This document shows positions 26,356-34,931 of a stretch of DNA of 64,000 nucleotides, in pieces. Under the pieces are notes generated by a model. It saw only the letters and a list, made by a program, of their open reading frames with translations, did not search any database and was not told where the DNA came from. How positions within the stretch are numbered: position 1 is the stretch's first letter; every line of letters begins with the position of its first letter. Source of the stretch: Bradyrhizobium forestalis (GTDB lineage: Bacteria; Pseudomonadota; Alphaproteobacteria; Rhizobiales; Xanthobacteraceae); NCBI RefSeq assembly GCF_002795245.1, contig NZ_PGVG01000007.1, positions 186,001 to 250,000 of the forward strand, written 5' to 3'. Both the position numbers and the translations under genes were made by a program.

Positions 26356-27194
26356 GCCTGCATGCGATGCCGATCGGTCCGGAATGCGCAACCTCGCAGT
26401 GCCGGCCGATCGCACCGCAGTTGGGTAGCATGGTTGTGGACCGGCGTTGCGCAGCTTCGCGTTCTCGCGGCCTGTTTCGCCCGAGCTTTGCTTGATCTCG
26501 CCGCCCTCTTGTCCAAGAGGGCGCAGGGAAGACCGGGTGCTGACCTCGCACCCGCGGTCCGCTGCGCGAAAGGTAGCGCAAAAGAACCGCACAGCAGCAT
26601 ACAGGTGGTGCCAATCACTCGGCCTTCCCTGCGCGATGGTCGGACGGCTTATGCCGTGCTCTCCCGGGAGCCGAGTTCGTTCTGGCCTCCCTCGCCCTCA
26701 CGAAATTCACCGGCACCCGCGCCGGTTGACGCGACTGCCGCCTCCGCAAGCGCTTAGCCGTAGCAACGACGGCCAGGACCACACGGTTTTGCCGTACGCA
26801 CGGCCCGCCATTTCGCCGCAGTTTTCCCGACCCTGTCGACAAAGCCGGAAACTTACAGACGAGACGAAGCCTAGCAGCGCCGCTCGTCCGCACGAAGCCT
26901 TTGGGCTCACGGAGAGCAATCCGCCCTGCCCTTGACATCTCGCACACGACGCTGCCGCGTCCACCGCAAGCCCAGCTCGCGACAATGACGACCACATGAT
27001 CGCCCCTCAAGACTGAGCCGGGATGGGCGAGACATACGCGATTTCCGAATTTCGGCAAAGTGGAATATTTTTGCGGAGAGGGGTTGACGGGGTGGAGGGT
27101 GTTTTGCCCGACGGGACAAGCGGCAATCCTCGGCAATCCGGTCCCTTAGGTGGGAATTTCAATGAGGAAGAGAGCTTTTTTCAGTCCGTAGTAC
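26356..27194. repeat. Non-coding stretch, probably a dispersed intergenic repeat
   Basis: About 840 bases without a believable gene: open frames on both strands are Arg/Pro/Ser-rich with many Cys and match no family. The part from about 26500 to 26990, including the stretch around TTCACCGGCACCCGCGCCGG and CACGGAGAGCAATCC, looks to me like an intergenic sequence found repeatedly in Bradyrhizobium genomes. That is recognition from memory, not a search. Confidence 0.35.
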
Positions 27195-27292
27195 GTAGGT
27201 AGGATGGGGAGAGCGAAGCGAAACCCATCAAGGGTCTATCCGCGGACGAGGTATGACGGGTTTCGCAAGTGCTCTACCCGTCCTACGACCTA
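27195..27292. repeat. Long palindromic intergenic element at the VOC gene end
   Basis: Left arm about 27195-27229 (GTAGGTAGGATGGGGAGAGC, then GAAACCCATCA) pairs with right arm about 27253-27292 (TGACGGGTTTC to CTACCCGTCCTACGACCTAC), with a few mismatches and a 23-base loop. Palindromes of this TAGGATGGG...CCCATC type are common Bradyrhizobium intergenic elements. The VOC stop codon TAG at 27290-27292 lies inside the right arm, so the hairpin may also end that transcript. Confidence 0.6.
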
Positions 27293-27691
27293 CGTCGGTC
27301 CGATCAGCTGAGCGATCTCCCAAACATGACCTGAAGGATCGGCGAAAGATGCGGTTCGCCGTCCCCATGGACGGTCGATCGGGCCATTGAGCAGATCGAC
27401 ACCGATCCCCCGAAGGGCGAAGCACACCTCATCGACGTCAGCGACCCTGATCGTCAACAGCGCGCGGGCCCCTGCGGAAGACGGCCCAACCGGCAACGGC
27501 GCGACAAGCGGAGGCGCCTGAGAGACGTCGAGAAGATTGATCAGGAGGCCGCCGAATCTTAAGACAGATGAGACGGCATCCTCCCAGACTATCTCGGATG
27601 CGAAAACCTTGGCGTAGAACGCCTTCGAAGCCGCGATGTCATCAACGAACAGCGTGATGACTTCAACTTCGCTTGGCAGACCTTTGATCAT
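27290..27691 (-). CDS. VOC-family (glyoxalase-fold) protein
   Basis: About 133 residues from ATG at 27691 (the frame extends to 27757 without conservation). It starts MIKGLPSEVEVITLFVDDIA, then AFYAKVFASEIVWED, the classic first beta-alpha-beta-beta-beta module; the second module has TIRVADVDEVCFALRGIGVD and ends in FADPSGHVWEIAQLIG. The final Glu before the C-terminus is the usual metal ligand of this superfamily. Members include dioxygenases, isomerases and antibiotic-binding proteins, so no function is assigned. It is a single gene, ended by the palindromic element. Confidence 0.8.
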   Translation of the reverse strand: MIKGLPSEVEVITLFVDDIAASKAFYAKVFASEIVWEDAVSSVLRFGGLLINLLDVSQAPPLVAPLPVGPSSAGARALLTIRVADVDEVCFALRGIGVDLLNGPIDRPWGRRTASFADPSGHVWEIAQLIGPT

Positions 27692-27904
27692 GTCGCCGCA
27701 CTCCCCCACCGTTACGGCGCGTGCTTGCAGACAGCACAAGCGGCGCGCCGGCGCCATGCATCAGGATCGGCTGAGGTCTACCAATCTATCAAATGGGAGC
27801 TTGGGGTCAAGATTGGTAGCGGGGGAGCGCTACCGCCTTTCCCCACACCAGCCAAACTTACGATATCTCATCCAATCCTTCGCATGAAGCAGTTCTTGAG
27901 CCTG

Positions 27905-28130
27905 GAAGCCAGCGCAGTATGCCGAGAGAATCATCGCGATCGTGATCGCGCGGTGACGACCGAACTTCATCGCGACTTCATTTCCCAGAATGCTGGCGGG
28001 CAGGGAGAGGACCGCGAAGACGAAGCTCACAAGGACAGGCGACAACCATGAGGGGGTGCCCTGATGCCCGATCACCAAGGTCCAAAATCCGACGAGCCAG
28101 GTCCGGATGCCGTAGAGTTCGAAGCAGTGA
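27905..28130 (-). pseudogene. MFS transporter relic, 3' part
   Basis: The minus strand encodes HCFELYGIRTWLVGFWTLVI, then GHQGTPSWLSPVLVSFVFAV and ASILGNEVAMKFGRHRAITI before drifting off at about 27905. This reads as the middle of an MFS transporter: a membrane segment, then the cytoplasmic R-H-R-A motif between helices. The matching N-terminal half lies beyond the IS630 element at 29392-30071. Roughly 50 bases on each side of the IS do not fit the transporter, so an earlier event preceded the IS insertion. The C-terminal helices are missing. Confidence 0.6.
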
Positions 28131-28179
28131 GCCCAGGTCCCAGCGCTCTTTTATGTGACGAACTTGCATTCCAGATGAC

Positions 28180-29390
28180 TAGTGTCCTGAGTCACAAGTT
28201 CGCAATCGTAAAATTGCATTAGATTCGCGTGGTTGTGCCAGAGATGGTTGCTGGAACAACGACGGAGGATTTGATGTCGGTCCAGCGACTTGCGCCCCTG
28301 ATATTGAGCGATGATGAGCGTGCCGAACTGACGTCGCTGACGAAGCGGCGGAAGACGGCGCAGGCGCTTGCTCTGAGAGCGCGGATCGTGCTGACCTGTG
28401 CCGAGGGAGGACAGAACAAGAAAGTGGCGGCCGAGATGGGCCTGGAGCGGGGGACGGTAGGCAAGTGGCGGCGCCGTTTTGTAGAGCGGCGCGTGGCTGG
28501 GCTTCACGACGAGCCGCGTTCCGGGGCTCCGCGCACGTTGACGATGCCCGGGTCGAAGCCGTGATCGTGCGAACGCTGGAGAACTGCCCCGAGAACGCCA
28601 CCCATTGGAGCTCCCGCGGCATGGCAAGGCCAGCGGCCTGTCGGTGTCGACGGTGGAACGCATCTGGCGGGCCTTCGGGCTCCAGCCGCATCGGATGGAG
28701 ACGTTCAAGCTCTCGACCGATCCGAACTTTGTGGCCAAGGTCCGCGACGTTGTCGGCCTTTACGTCTCGCCGCCGCAGCACGCCATCGTTCTGTGCGTGG
28801 ACGAAAAGTCTCAAATACAAGCTCTGGACCGCAGCCAGCCGATGTTGCCGATGCGTCCCGGCCAGCCGGCCCGAAGGAGCCATGACTACAAAAGGCATGG
28901 CACCACCTCGCTGTTTGCGGCCCTCGACATCGCGACCGGACGGGTTATCGGCAAGTGTTACGGACGCCATCGTGCCGCCGAATTCCGCAAGTTCCTCGAC
29001 GAGATCGAGGCTGCCGTGCCGCACGGGCTCGACGTCCATCTCGTCATGGACAACTACGCTACGCACAAGACCCCGCTGATCCGGCGATGGCTGGCTAAAA
29101 GGCCGCGATGGCATGTGCACCTGACCCCGACCAGTTCGTCATGGCTCAATCAGGTCGAGCGCTTCTTCGCGCTCCTGACCGACAAGAAGATCAGGCGAGG
29201 CGTTTATCGGAGTGTCGCCGCCCTTAGGGCGGACATCGCTTCATTCATCGAAAGGCACAACACAAATCCTGAACCATTCCGATGGACCAAGTCCGCCGAT
29301 GACACCCTAGCTTCAATCGAGCTCCTCTGCCGATACAACGCCCCAGAAAACGCCAACGGCGGGGTTGCGAACTTCTGGTTCAGGACACTA
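28180..29390 (+). mobile_element. IS630-family insertion sequence with TA-flanked inverted repeats
   Basis: The element is about 1.2 kb. The left end reads TAGTGTCCTGAGTCACAAGT and the right end, on the opposite strand, TAGTGTCCTGAACCAGAAGT; both continue TCGCAA. TA at each end fits IS630 target choice. Inside, the plus strand encodes an IS630-type transposase with DDE motifs, but it carries two single-base deletions. The insertion sits within the remains of an MFS transporter gene. Confidence 0.85.
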
Positions 29391-29444
29391 GGATCCATGC
29401 TGGCGCGTTCACGTTCGAACCGAGAAGCGGAGCTAACGCCATAG
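28229..29444 (+). pseudogene. IS630 transposase, two frameshifts
   Basis: Three successive frames together give one transposase. The first (28229-28564) holds the helix-turn-helix part: RAELTSLTKRRKTAQALALR and AAEMGLERGTVGKWRRRFVE. Near 28541 one base is lost: the expected R-T-V/L-D-D-A-R-V-E continues in the next frame. Near 28624 a second base is lost, and the third frame (28605-29444) holds the catalytic part: [26 protein letters not shown] and [11 protein letters not shown], the D-D-E residues. So the protein cannot be made whole without two frameshifts. The last frame lacks a stop within the element and reads through the right inverted repeat to 29444. Confidence 0.75.
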
Positions 29445-30071
29445 CCGAGGATGTAACCGAGCGCCTCGGGATTCGTGAAGACAGGCTTGAAATTTAAAAG
29501 ATGCCAGTGCTTGGGTTCCGGATGGCGCGCGTCCATCAGCAGACATGCGAGCACCTTTACGACCGGCCCCGCGCCCGTGAGCACGAATGCCCAGCGCCAG
29601 CCCAAGGCGTCTGCGACCACCTAGGAAACCAGGAAAAGGCCCCCCAGCGAAAAGCTCGATGTATAGAGCGTGACCGCGTGCGACGTGTCGCCGGCCGGCA
29701 GCCGATCGGTGAGAGCCTTGAGGCCCGGCATGTACGCGCCGGCGAAACCGAGACCCGCCAAAGCCCAGATCACGGTGCCCGACCAGAAACCATTAGCCAA
29801 CAAGCCGAATGCGATCGTCGCGAGGCCGCTAACGATCAATCCACAGAACAGGACGAGGCGTGCGTCGATCCTGTCGGCGAGCGTCGTTAACACCGGGACG
29901 GTGAGCATGTAGCCGAACGCATAGCCACTCGCCATCAGGCCGCCCTCGCTCACCCCCCAAGGCCGGCATAAGATGTTGGGCGAGATTGGCCTAGAGCGTG
30001 ACGTGCGGCAGGAGATTACCGATCTGCCCGAGGTACATCGCGGCAATCAACGACCGCTCGTTCAGGACAAC
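29392..30071 (-). pseudogene. MFS transporter relic, 5' part, with nonsense codon and frameshift
   Basis: The minus strand encodes NERSLIAAMYLGQIGNLLPH (first helix) to about 29991, where the frame breaks; it resumes in another frame as GGLMASGYAFGYMLTVPVLT, DARLVLFCGLIVSGLATIAF and LKALTDRLPAGDTSHAVTLY. An in-frame TAG at 29621-29623 interrupts GGLFLVS before VVADALGWRWAFVL, where Gln would be expected. The gene then runs to PKHWHLLNFKPVFTN and ends at the IS630 side. Thus at least one frameshift, one nonsense change and one insertion have struck the gene. Its family is MFS; substrate unknown. Confidence 0.7.
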
Positions 30072-30107
30072 AGTCCGACCGCCATCTTCTCGCCTGGCCG
30101 ACCATGA

Positions 30108-30203
30108 ACATCCGCAACCCACCGCGCCGGCTTGCTTCGCACCCTCATCGGCGGCGCAGCAGGCGGACGCATCCTGCTTCGCAGGACCGCCGCAGCATCC
30201 GGC
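30108..30203 (-). other. Cys-rich coding remnant upstream of the MFS relic
   Basis: The same frame that enters the MFS relic encodes, just before it, AAGCCGGPAKQDASACCAAD and GAVGCGC: seven Cys in about 30 residues. This resembles the thiol-rich C-terminal tails I know from arsenic-handling proteins such as arsenite methyltransferases. It may be the end of an adjoining lost gene. The link to arsenic is inference from that resemblance only. Confidence 0.3.
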
Positions 30204-30550
30204 AGCGTAGAACCGCGAAAGCCCTAAGAGGGTGAGCGCGGCAGGGGAGCCCAACATGGCGCTGCGCCTTCGTCGGACGCAGGCTCAGATTGGGTCTGTC
30301 TTCCAAGGTTTGCAGCGATTGAAGGCCTCCTCATCTTCGTAACAGGCGCCTGAAAAGTCTCGAAAGCGAGGAGAAGGCGTACCTTACGCTCATCGGAAAT
30401 CCAATGAATGACGTTGCAAACATCCTACAATAGAGGTCGGACGCTACCATCCAGCGCGGTGCATCGGAGAGAACAGCAATTTGGTGTGTAAATCGTGGCC
30501 AAGCGGAGGCGGTGCGCAGGCGATCGGACATGAACGACATCGCCACCGGC

Positions 30551-30886
30551 TCATGCCAGGAGGTCGAGCTCGAAAACCTGCCCGTCGCCACCGCGCGTCT
30601 TGCCTGCTCCACCTGTGCCTCGCCGCAACGCGCGGCCCACGATCCGGATCGGGGGCCTGGGATTCGATGACCTCGATCGGTGTGTTGGCGAGATTGCTGG
30701 GAAAGCTCAGCGCGGGCAGGCCGTCTTCCTTCGCGCCGGCGCGTTGACCGCAATTGCGAAACAGCGTCAAGGCGGAGCGCCGGCCCTCGTGCGCGCCGGC
30801 AAGCTGCACGGACCGGGGCGGCGATCCCGCAGCAGCACGGACACGGTGCGGAACCGTCCACTGCCATAGTATTCCCGCTCCGACAT
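30551..30886 (-). pseudogene. Hydantoinase B / oxoprolinase C-terminal relic
   Basis: Spread over shifting frames on the minus strand is the C-terminal pattern of N-methylhydantoinase B: SEREYYGSGRFRTVSVLLRD, then LPALSFPSNLANTPIEVIES, then RIVGRALRRGTGGAGKTRGG and DGQVFELDLLA before a TGA at 30551. The GTGGAGKTRGGDGQ stretch is the family's diagnostic motif. At least two frameshifts separate these blocks, so it is dead. The remaining sequence from 30258 to 31086 shows nothing else I can support. Confidence 0.5.
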
Positions 30887-31086
30887 GAGACCTTTCATCG
30901 TCGGCATCGCCAGCTACGGTCCAGCCAAACCCCGTCGGCGGCTCTCTTGTTTACCCTGTCGGGCGCTTGATGATCAAAGTCATTCTGTATTGTAAAGCTC
31001 ACCAGCAACGAGCTGATAGCTATTGCCACAGACCTCATGCATGGGTTTTGATCTACTTCTGCGAGCGACATTCGGAGGAACGATCG

Positions 31087-32745
31087 ATGGCCAACTTGCC
31101 CGCCGTCCACAAGACTCAGTTGCTTAATCCACACATTGGCGCACGAGCGGCCCAATATCTCCGTATGTCGACAGACCGGCAGCAATATTCGATCCAGAAT
31201 CAAGCGGCTGTGATCGCGGCATACGCTCATGCTCACGATCTCACGATCGTTCGAACTTATCGCGACGAGGGTGAGAGCGGTCTACTCATCAAGAATAGGG
31301 CCGGCCTCATCCAGCTCATCGATGATGTCCAAAGCGGAGAAGCCGATTTTGGCCACGTGTTGGTCTATGATGTAAGCCGATGGGGCCGCTTTCAAGACCT
31401 TGATGAGAGCGCGCATTACGAGTTTGTCTGCAAGCAAGCGGGCATCAAGCTAGCCTATTGCGCCGAGCAGTTTGATAATGATGGCAGCATGCTTTCCAGC
31501 ATTGTCAAGAACATCAAACGTGCCATGGCTGCGGAGTACAGTCGTGAGCTTTCGGCAAAGGTTCACGCTGGGCAATGCCGATTCGCACAACTTGGATTCA
31601 AGCTCGGAGGACGTCCCGGCTATGCTCTCTTACGGGAGCTCGTCGATTCGAGCCAGCAGTCAAGAGGCGTGCTGAAAGACGGTGATCGGAAGTACGTCAC
31701 CACTGATCACATCCGGCTTCGGCCTGGCATTCCCGAACAAATTGCCATAGTGAGATGGATCTTCGAACGATTCCTTGAGGGGAAGTCCGAAGCCGCGATC
31801 GCCAGAGAGCTAAATCGGAAAGCCATACCCACGAGCACAGGAACGCGATGGAAGCGCGCAGCAGTTAACAGGGTTCTTCGGAACGAAAATTACATCGGAA
31901 ACCTGACGTTTAACCGCCGATCGCGCAAACTGCGGCGGACCTGCAGCACCGACAATCCGCCGGAGCTTTGGATTACGAGCGAGGGCTGCATCGAGCCGAT
32001 CATCGATCGTGAAGTATTCATAAAGGCCAACAAGATCATTCAGGAGCGACGCGTCGATATCACAAGAGAGGAGATGCTTGCGCGATTGCGCCGAACGTTG
32101 TTCAAGGAAGGACGCCTGAGCCCCGCTATCATAGAAGGGACGAGCGGCCTTCCCTGCGCCTCCACGTATCGAACGCACTTTGGTAGCATCAGGAACGTGT
32201 ATCGGCTGATAGGCTACACGCCTAAACGGAACTACGAGTACATTGACTCGCGGCCGCTTTGGGCCGAGGAAAGGGCTAAACTTGCCTCCGAAATCGCTGT
32301 GGCAATCAAAAAGGCGGGAGGATCTAGCACCCCTGGCTTAACGGATTGCTTGCGCGTGAATGGATCAGGCAGCATCTCAATTCGAGCGGCGCGCTGCTGT
32401 ACTAAGAAAAATCGAGCTCCATATTGGACCATTCGGCGTGAGGCACGCTTGCCTCGTGGTTGGATAGCCGCTGTGAGGTTGACCGAGCATAACAACTCCT
32501 TTCTGGATTATGTGCTGCTCTCAACCGATGGGAACGTAGTACAGACCATAGCATTTTCCGAGAGAGCTCGCGCGCGCCGTGGAATAGTTCGCTTCGAGAC
32601 TCGTGATGCTTTGGCACGGGCAATTGCAAAGCAAGTAACCAGGAAAATCCGTGCTTCCGAACACACCGCTGCTCGACAGACCAACCGATCGAGATCGAGT
32701 TCGCCGAAGTCCAAAACTGTGAGCGCAAGGCGCTCGCACTACTAG
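31087..32745 (+). CDS. Serine recombinase (resolvase/invertase N-terminal domain plus recombinase domain)
   Basis: A 552-residue protein from ATG at 31087, with GGAGGA nine bases upstream; an earlier ATG at 30967 adds 40 unconserved residues. The N-terminal catalytic domain has the nucleophilic Ser in AAQYLRMSTDRQQYSIQNQA, then RDEGESGLL and VLVYDVSRWGR. The recombinase domain follows (KSEAAIARELNRKAIPTSTG, VNRVLRNENYIGNLTFNRRS). The C-terminal 200 residues lack an evident zinc ribbon and end in a basic tail. Such large serine recombinases integrate or excise phages, integrative elements or SCCmec-like cassettes. It is surrounded by decayed genes and may be the mobility gene for one of the islands here; no attachment site was identified. 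Confidence 0.8.
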   Translation: MANLPAVHKTQLLNPHIGARAAQYLRMSTDRQQYSIQNQAAVIAAYAHAHDLTIVRTYRDEGESGLLIKNRAGLIQLIDDVQSGEADFGHVLVYDVSRWGRFQDLDESAHYEFVCKQAGIKLAYCAEQFDNDGSMLSSIVKNIKRAMAAEYSRELSAKVHAGQCRFAQLGFKLGGRPGYALLRELVDSSQQSRGVLKDGDRKYVTTDHIRLRPGIPEQIAIVRWIFERFLEGKSEAAIARELNRKAIPTSTGTRWKRAAVNRVLRNENYIGNLTFNRRSRKLRRTCSTDNPPELWITSEGCIEPIIDREVFIKANKIIQERRVDITREEMLARLRRTLFKEGRLSPAIIEGTSGLPCASTYRTHFGSIRNVYRLIGYTPKRNYEYIDSRPLWAEERAKLASEIAVAIKKAGGSSTPGLTDCLRVNGSGSISIRAARCCTKKNRAPYWTIRREARLPRGWIAAVRLTEHNNSFLDYVLLSTDGNVVQTIAFSERARARRGIVRFETRDALARAIAKQVTRKIRASEHTAARQTNRSRSSSPKSKTVSARRSHY

Positions 32746-32764
32746 CGCGTTCGCCCTTCCTCAC

Positions 32765-33010
32765 GGCGCCAGCTCGAGGAGGAGAAAGCCAAGCTCAAGC
32801 GGATCGTTGCCGACCTGGCGCTCGACAAGGCCATGCTTCAGGATGTGCTCTCAAAAAAGCTCTGAAGCCTGGCCGCAAGCGGGAGCTTGTCGACAAGGTG
32901 CGGCGCGACTGGAAGGTTTCGATCAGGCGGGCCCGCTCAGTTTCAGCTTTCCTCTTCGACAGCCGCGTTCAGGCAAGAGCCATCGCTCGCCTGCCGCAAA
33001 ATGCAGCGGA
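32765..33010 (+). pseudogene. IS3-family transposase relic
   Basis: The plus strand encodes LEEEKAKLKRIVADLALDKA followed by MLQDVLSKKL and a stop: the C-terminal end of an IS3 orfA, with its leucine zipper. Immediately after, KPGRKRELVDKVRRDWKVSI resembles the N-terminus of the IS3 orfB, then decays within 25 codons. The rest of both genes is missing. It marks a former IS insertion at the border between the recombinase and the transketolase operon. Confidence 0.65.
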
Positions 33011-33060
33011 CGTAACTCTTCAGTCGGGCTTGGCCTGATTGGCGCTTTAGTGCCGGTGCG

Positions 33061-34071
33061 CTAGAGCCACAGCGTGATCTGCCTTGCGACCTCTGCGGTG
33101 GAAATCCCGTAGCGGTCGTGCAGTGTCGGAAGTGCGCCGGCGTCAAGAAACTCGTCCGGCAATGCAATCTGGCGGAAAGACGGATGAACGCCTGAACGCA
33201 TCAGAAGTGCGGCTATGGCCTCGCCAAGGCCGCCGATTGTGGTGTGGTTTTCGGCCACGACGACCAGGCGGCCTGACTTGCCAGCTTCACGCAGTATCGT
33301 CTCGGCGTCGAGCGGTTTGATGGTCGGAACATGCAGCACCGCAGCATCGACGCGGTCGTTCTTCAGAGTTTGCAAGGCCTCGAGCGCACGCATGGTCATG
33401 ATGCCGGATGAGATGATTAGAACGTCCTTCCCGTCGCGGATCAGCTTGGCTTTGCCCAACTCGAACTTGTAGTCGTACTCGTCCAGCACCACCGGTACCT
33501 GGCCACGAAGAAGGCGCATGTAAACGGGCCCCTGATGCGCTGCGATCGCAGGCACCAGCTGCTCGATTTCGTGGGCGTCGCATGGGTCGATGACAGTCAT
33601 GTTCGGCATGGCGCGGAAGAGCGCGAGATCCTCCGCGGCCTGATGGCTCGGGCCATAGCCCGAGGTCAGGCCGGGCAATGCGCACACGATCTTCACGTTG
33701 CGGTCTTCCTCCGCAATCGTCTGATGTATGAAATCGTAGGCACGGCGGGATGCGAACACGGCGTAAGTGGTCGCGAACGGCATGAAACCTTCGGCAGCAA
33801 GGCCCGAGGCGGCGCCGAACAGAAGCTGCTCCGCCATGCCCATCTGGTAATAGCGGTCCGGAAATTCCTTGGCGAAGATGTGTAGATCGGTGTATTTGCC
33901 GAGATCGGCCGTCATGCCGACCACATCGGGACGGCTGCGCGCGAGCTCGACCAGCGCATGGCCAAAGGGCGCTGGCTTCGTTTTCTGTCCCCCGGCCGCG
34001 ATCGAGGCGATCATGGCTGAAGTGGTCAGGCGCGGCATGCCCGGCTGGGGCGCTGATCTGACGGTCTTCAT
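33061..34071 (-). CDS. Transketolase, C-terminal subunit
   Basis: A 336-residue protein with the pyrimidine-binding and C-terminal domains of transketolase: GMTADLGKYTDLHIFAKEFP, then QMGMAEQLLFGAASGLAAEG with the catalytic Glu, and PGLTSGYGPSHQAAEDLAL. With the 34068-34907 product it forms a two-subunit transketolase as known in archaea and many proteobacterial catabolic operons. Start overlaps the other subunit's stop by four bases. A 737-codon frame that seems to join the two is a shadow of the N-terminal subunit read out of phase. Such split enzymes usually transfer two-carbon units in pentose, apiose or sugar-alcohol pathways; the substrate here is unknown. Confidence 0.85.
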   Translation of the reverse strand: MKTVRSAPQPGMPRLTTSAMIASIAAGGQKTKPAPFGHALVELARSRPDVVGMTADLGKYTDLHIFAKEFPDRYYQMGMAEQLLFGAASGLAAEGFMPFATTYAVFASRRAYDFIHQTIAEEDRNVKIVCALPGLTSGYGPSHQAAEDLALFRAMPNMTVIDPCDAHEIEQLVPAIAAHQGPVYMRLLRGQVPVVLDEYDYKFELGKAKLIRDGKDVLIISSGIMTMRALEALQTLKNDRVDAAVLHVPTIKPLDAETILREAGKSGRLVVVAENHTTIGGLGEAIAALLMRSGVHPSFRQIALPDEFLDAGALPTLHDRYGISTAEVARQITLWL

Positions 34072-34907
34072 GCCTGCCTCCCGGCTTCCAGCGCGGCAAG
34101 CGCGAGCTGCCATTCGTGCTGCTCGACGCGGATGAAATGGTTCTTCTCGCGCTGCTCCAGGAAGGGAACGCCCTTGCCCATCAGCGTGTCGGCGATAATC
34201 ATCCGAGGCTTCGGCGCAGGATGAGACTTGGCGGCATCGAACGCGGCAACCACAGCATCGAGATCGTTGCCGTCGATCCGCTGCACGAACCAGCCGAAAG
34301 CCTGAAGCTTCTCGGCTAGCGGCTCGAACGCCATCACCTGCGTCGAAGGACCGTCCGCCTGCTGATTGTTGACGTCGACGATGCCGATCAGATTGTCGAG
34401 CTTGTAATGGCCCGCCGACTGGATGGCTTCCCAGACCGAGCCCTCGTCGAGCTCGCCGTCGGAGAACAACGTGTACACCCGCGCCTCGGATTTCTTGCGC
34501 TTCAGCCCCAGGCCCATGCCGACGGCGATGCTGAGCCCAAGCCCGAGCGAGCCGCCCGACATTTCCATTCCGGGCGTGTAGGAGGCCATGCCCGACATCG
34601 GCAGGCGGCTCTCGTCGCTGCCATAGGTTTCGAGTTCTTCCTCGGGGACGATCCCCGCCTCGATCAAAGCCGCGTAGAGAGCAATGGCATAGTGACCATT
34701 GGAGAGCAGGAAACGGTCGCGCTCCTCCCATGACGGATCTTCCGGGCGGTAGCGCATCGTGTGAAAATAGGCCACGGCGAGCACGTCGGAGATGTCCAGC
34801 GCCTGTGCGATATAGCCCTGGCCCTGAACCTCGCCCATGCGCAGCGCATTGCGGCGAATGTTGTAGGCGCGATCCGCCAGCTTGGGCGTGTTGGTCAGCG
34901 TTTCCAT
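34068..34907 (-). CDS. Transketolase, N-terminal (thiamine diphosphate-binding) subunit
   Basis: A 279-residue protein. The thiamine diphosphate motif is SDGELDEGSVWEAIQSAGHY followed by LDNLIGIVDVNNQQADG, the usual G-D-G-x(25-30)-N-N arrangement with Ser replacing the first Gly. His in the ISDVLAVAYFHTMRY and SNGHYAIALYAAL regions fit conserved active-site positions. It pairs with the C-terminal subunit gene directly downstream. It is 24 bases downstream of the SDR gene, so SDR and both subunits form one operon, diverging from a LysR gene. Confidence 0.86.
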   Translation of the reverse strand: METLTNTPKLADRAYNIRRNALRMGEVQGQGYIAQALDISDVLAVAYFHTMRYRPEDPSWEERDRFLLSNGHYAIALYAALIEAGIVPEEELETYGSDESRLPMSGMASYTPGMEMSGGSLGLGLSIAVGMGLGLKRKKSEARVYTLFSDGELDEGSVWEAIQSAGHYKLDNLIGIVDVNNQQADGPSTQVMAFEPLAEKLQAFGWFVQRIDGNDLDAVVAAFDAAKSHPAPKPRMIIADTLMGKGVPFLEQREKNHFIRVEQHEWQLALAALEAGRQA

Positions 34908-34931
34908 CGATCTGGATCCTATCTCGCCTGC

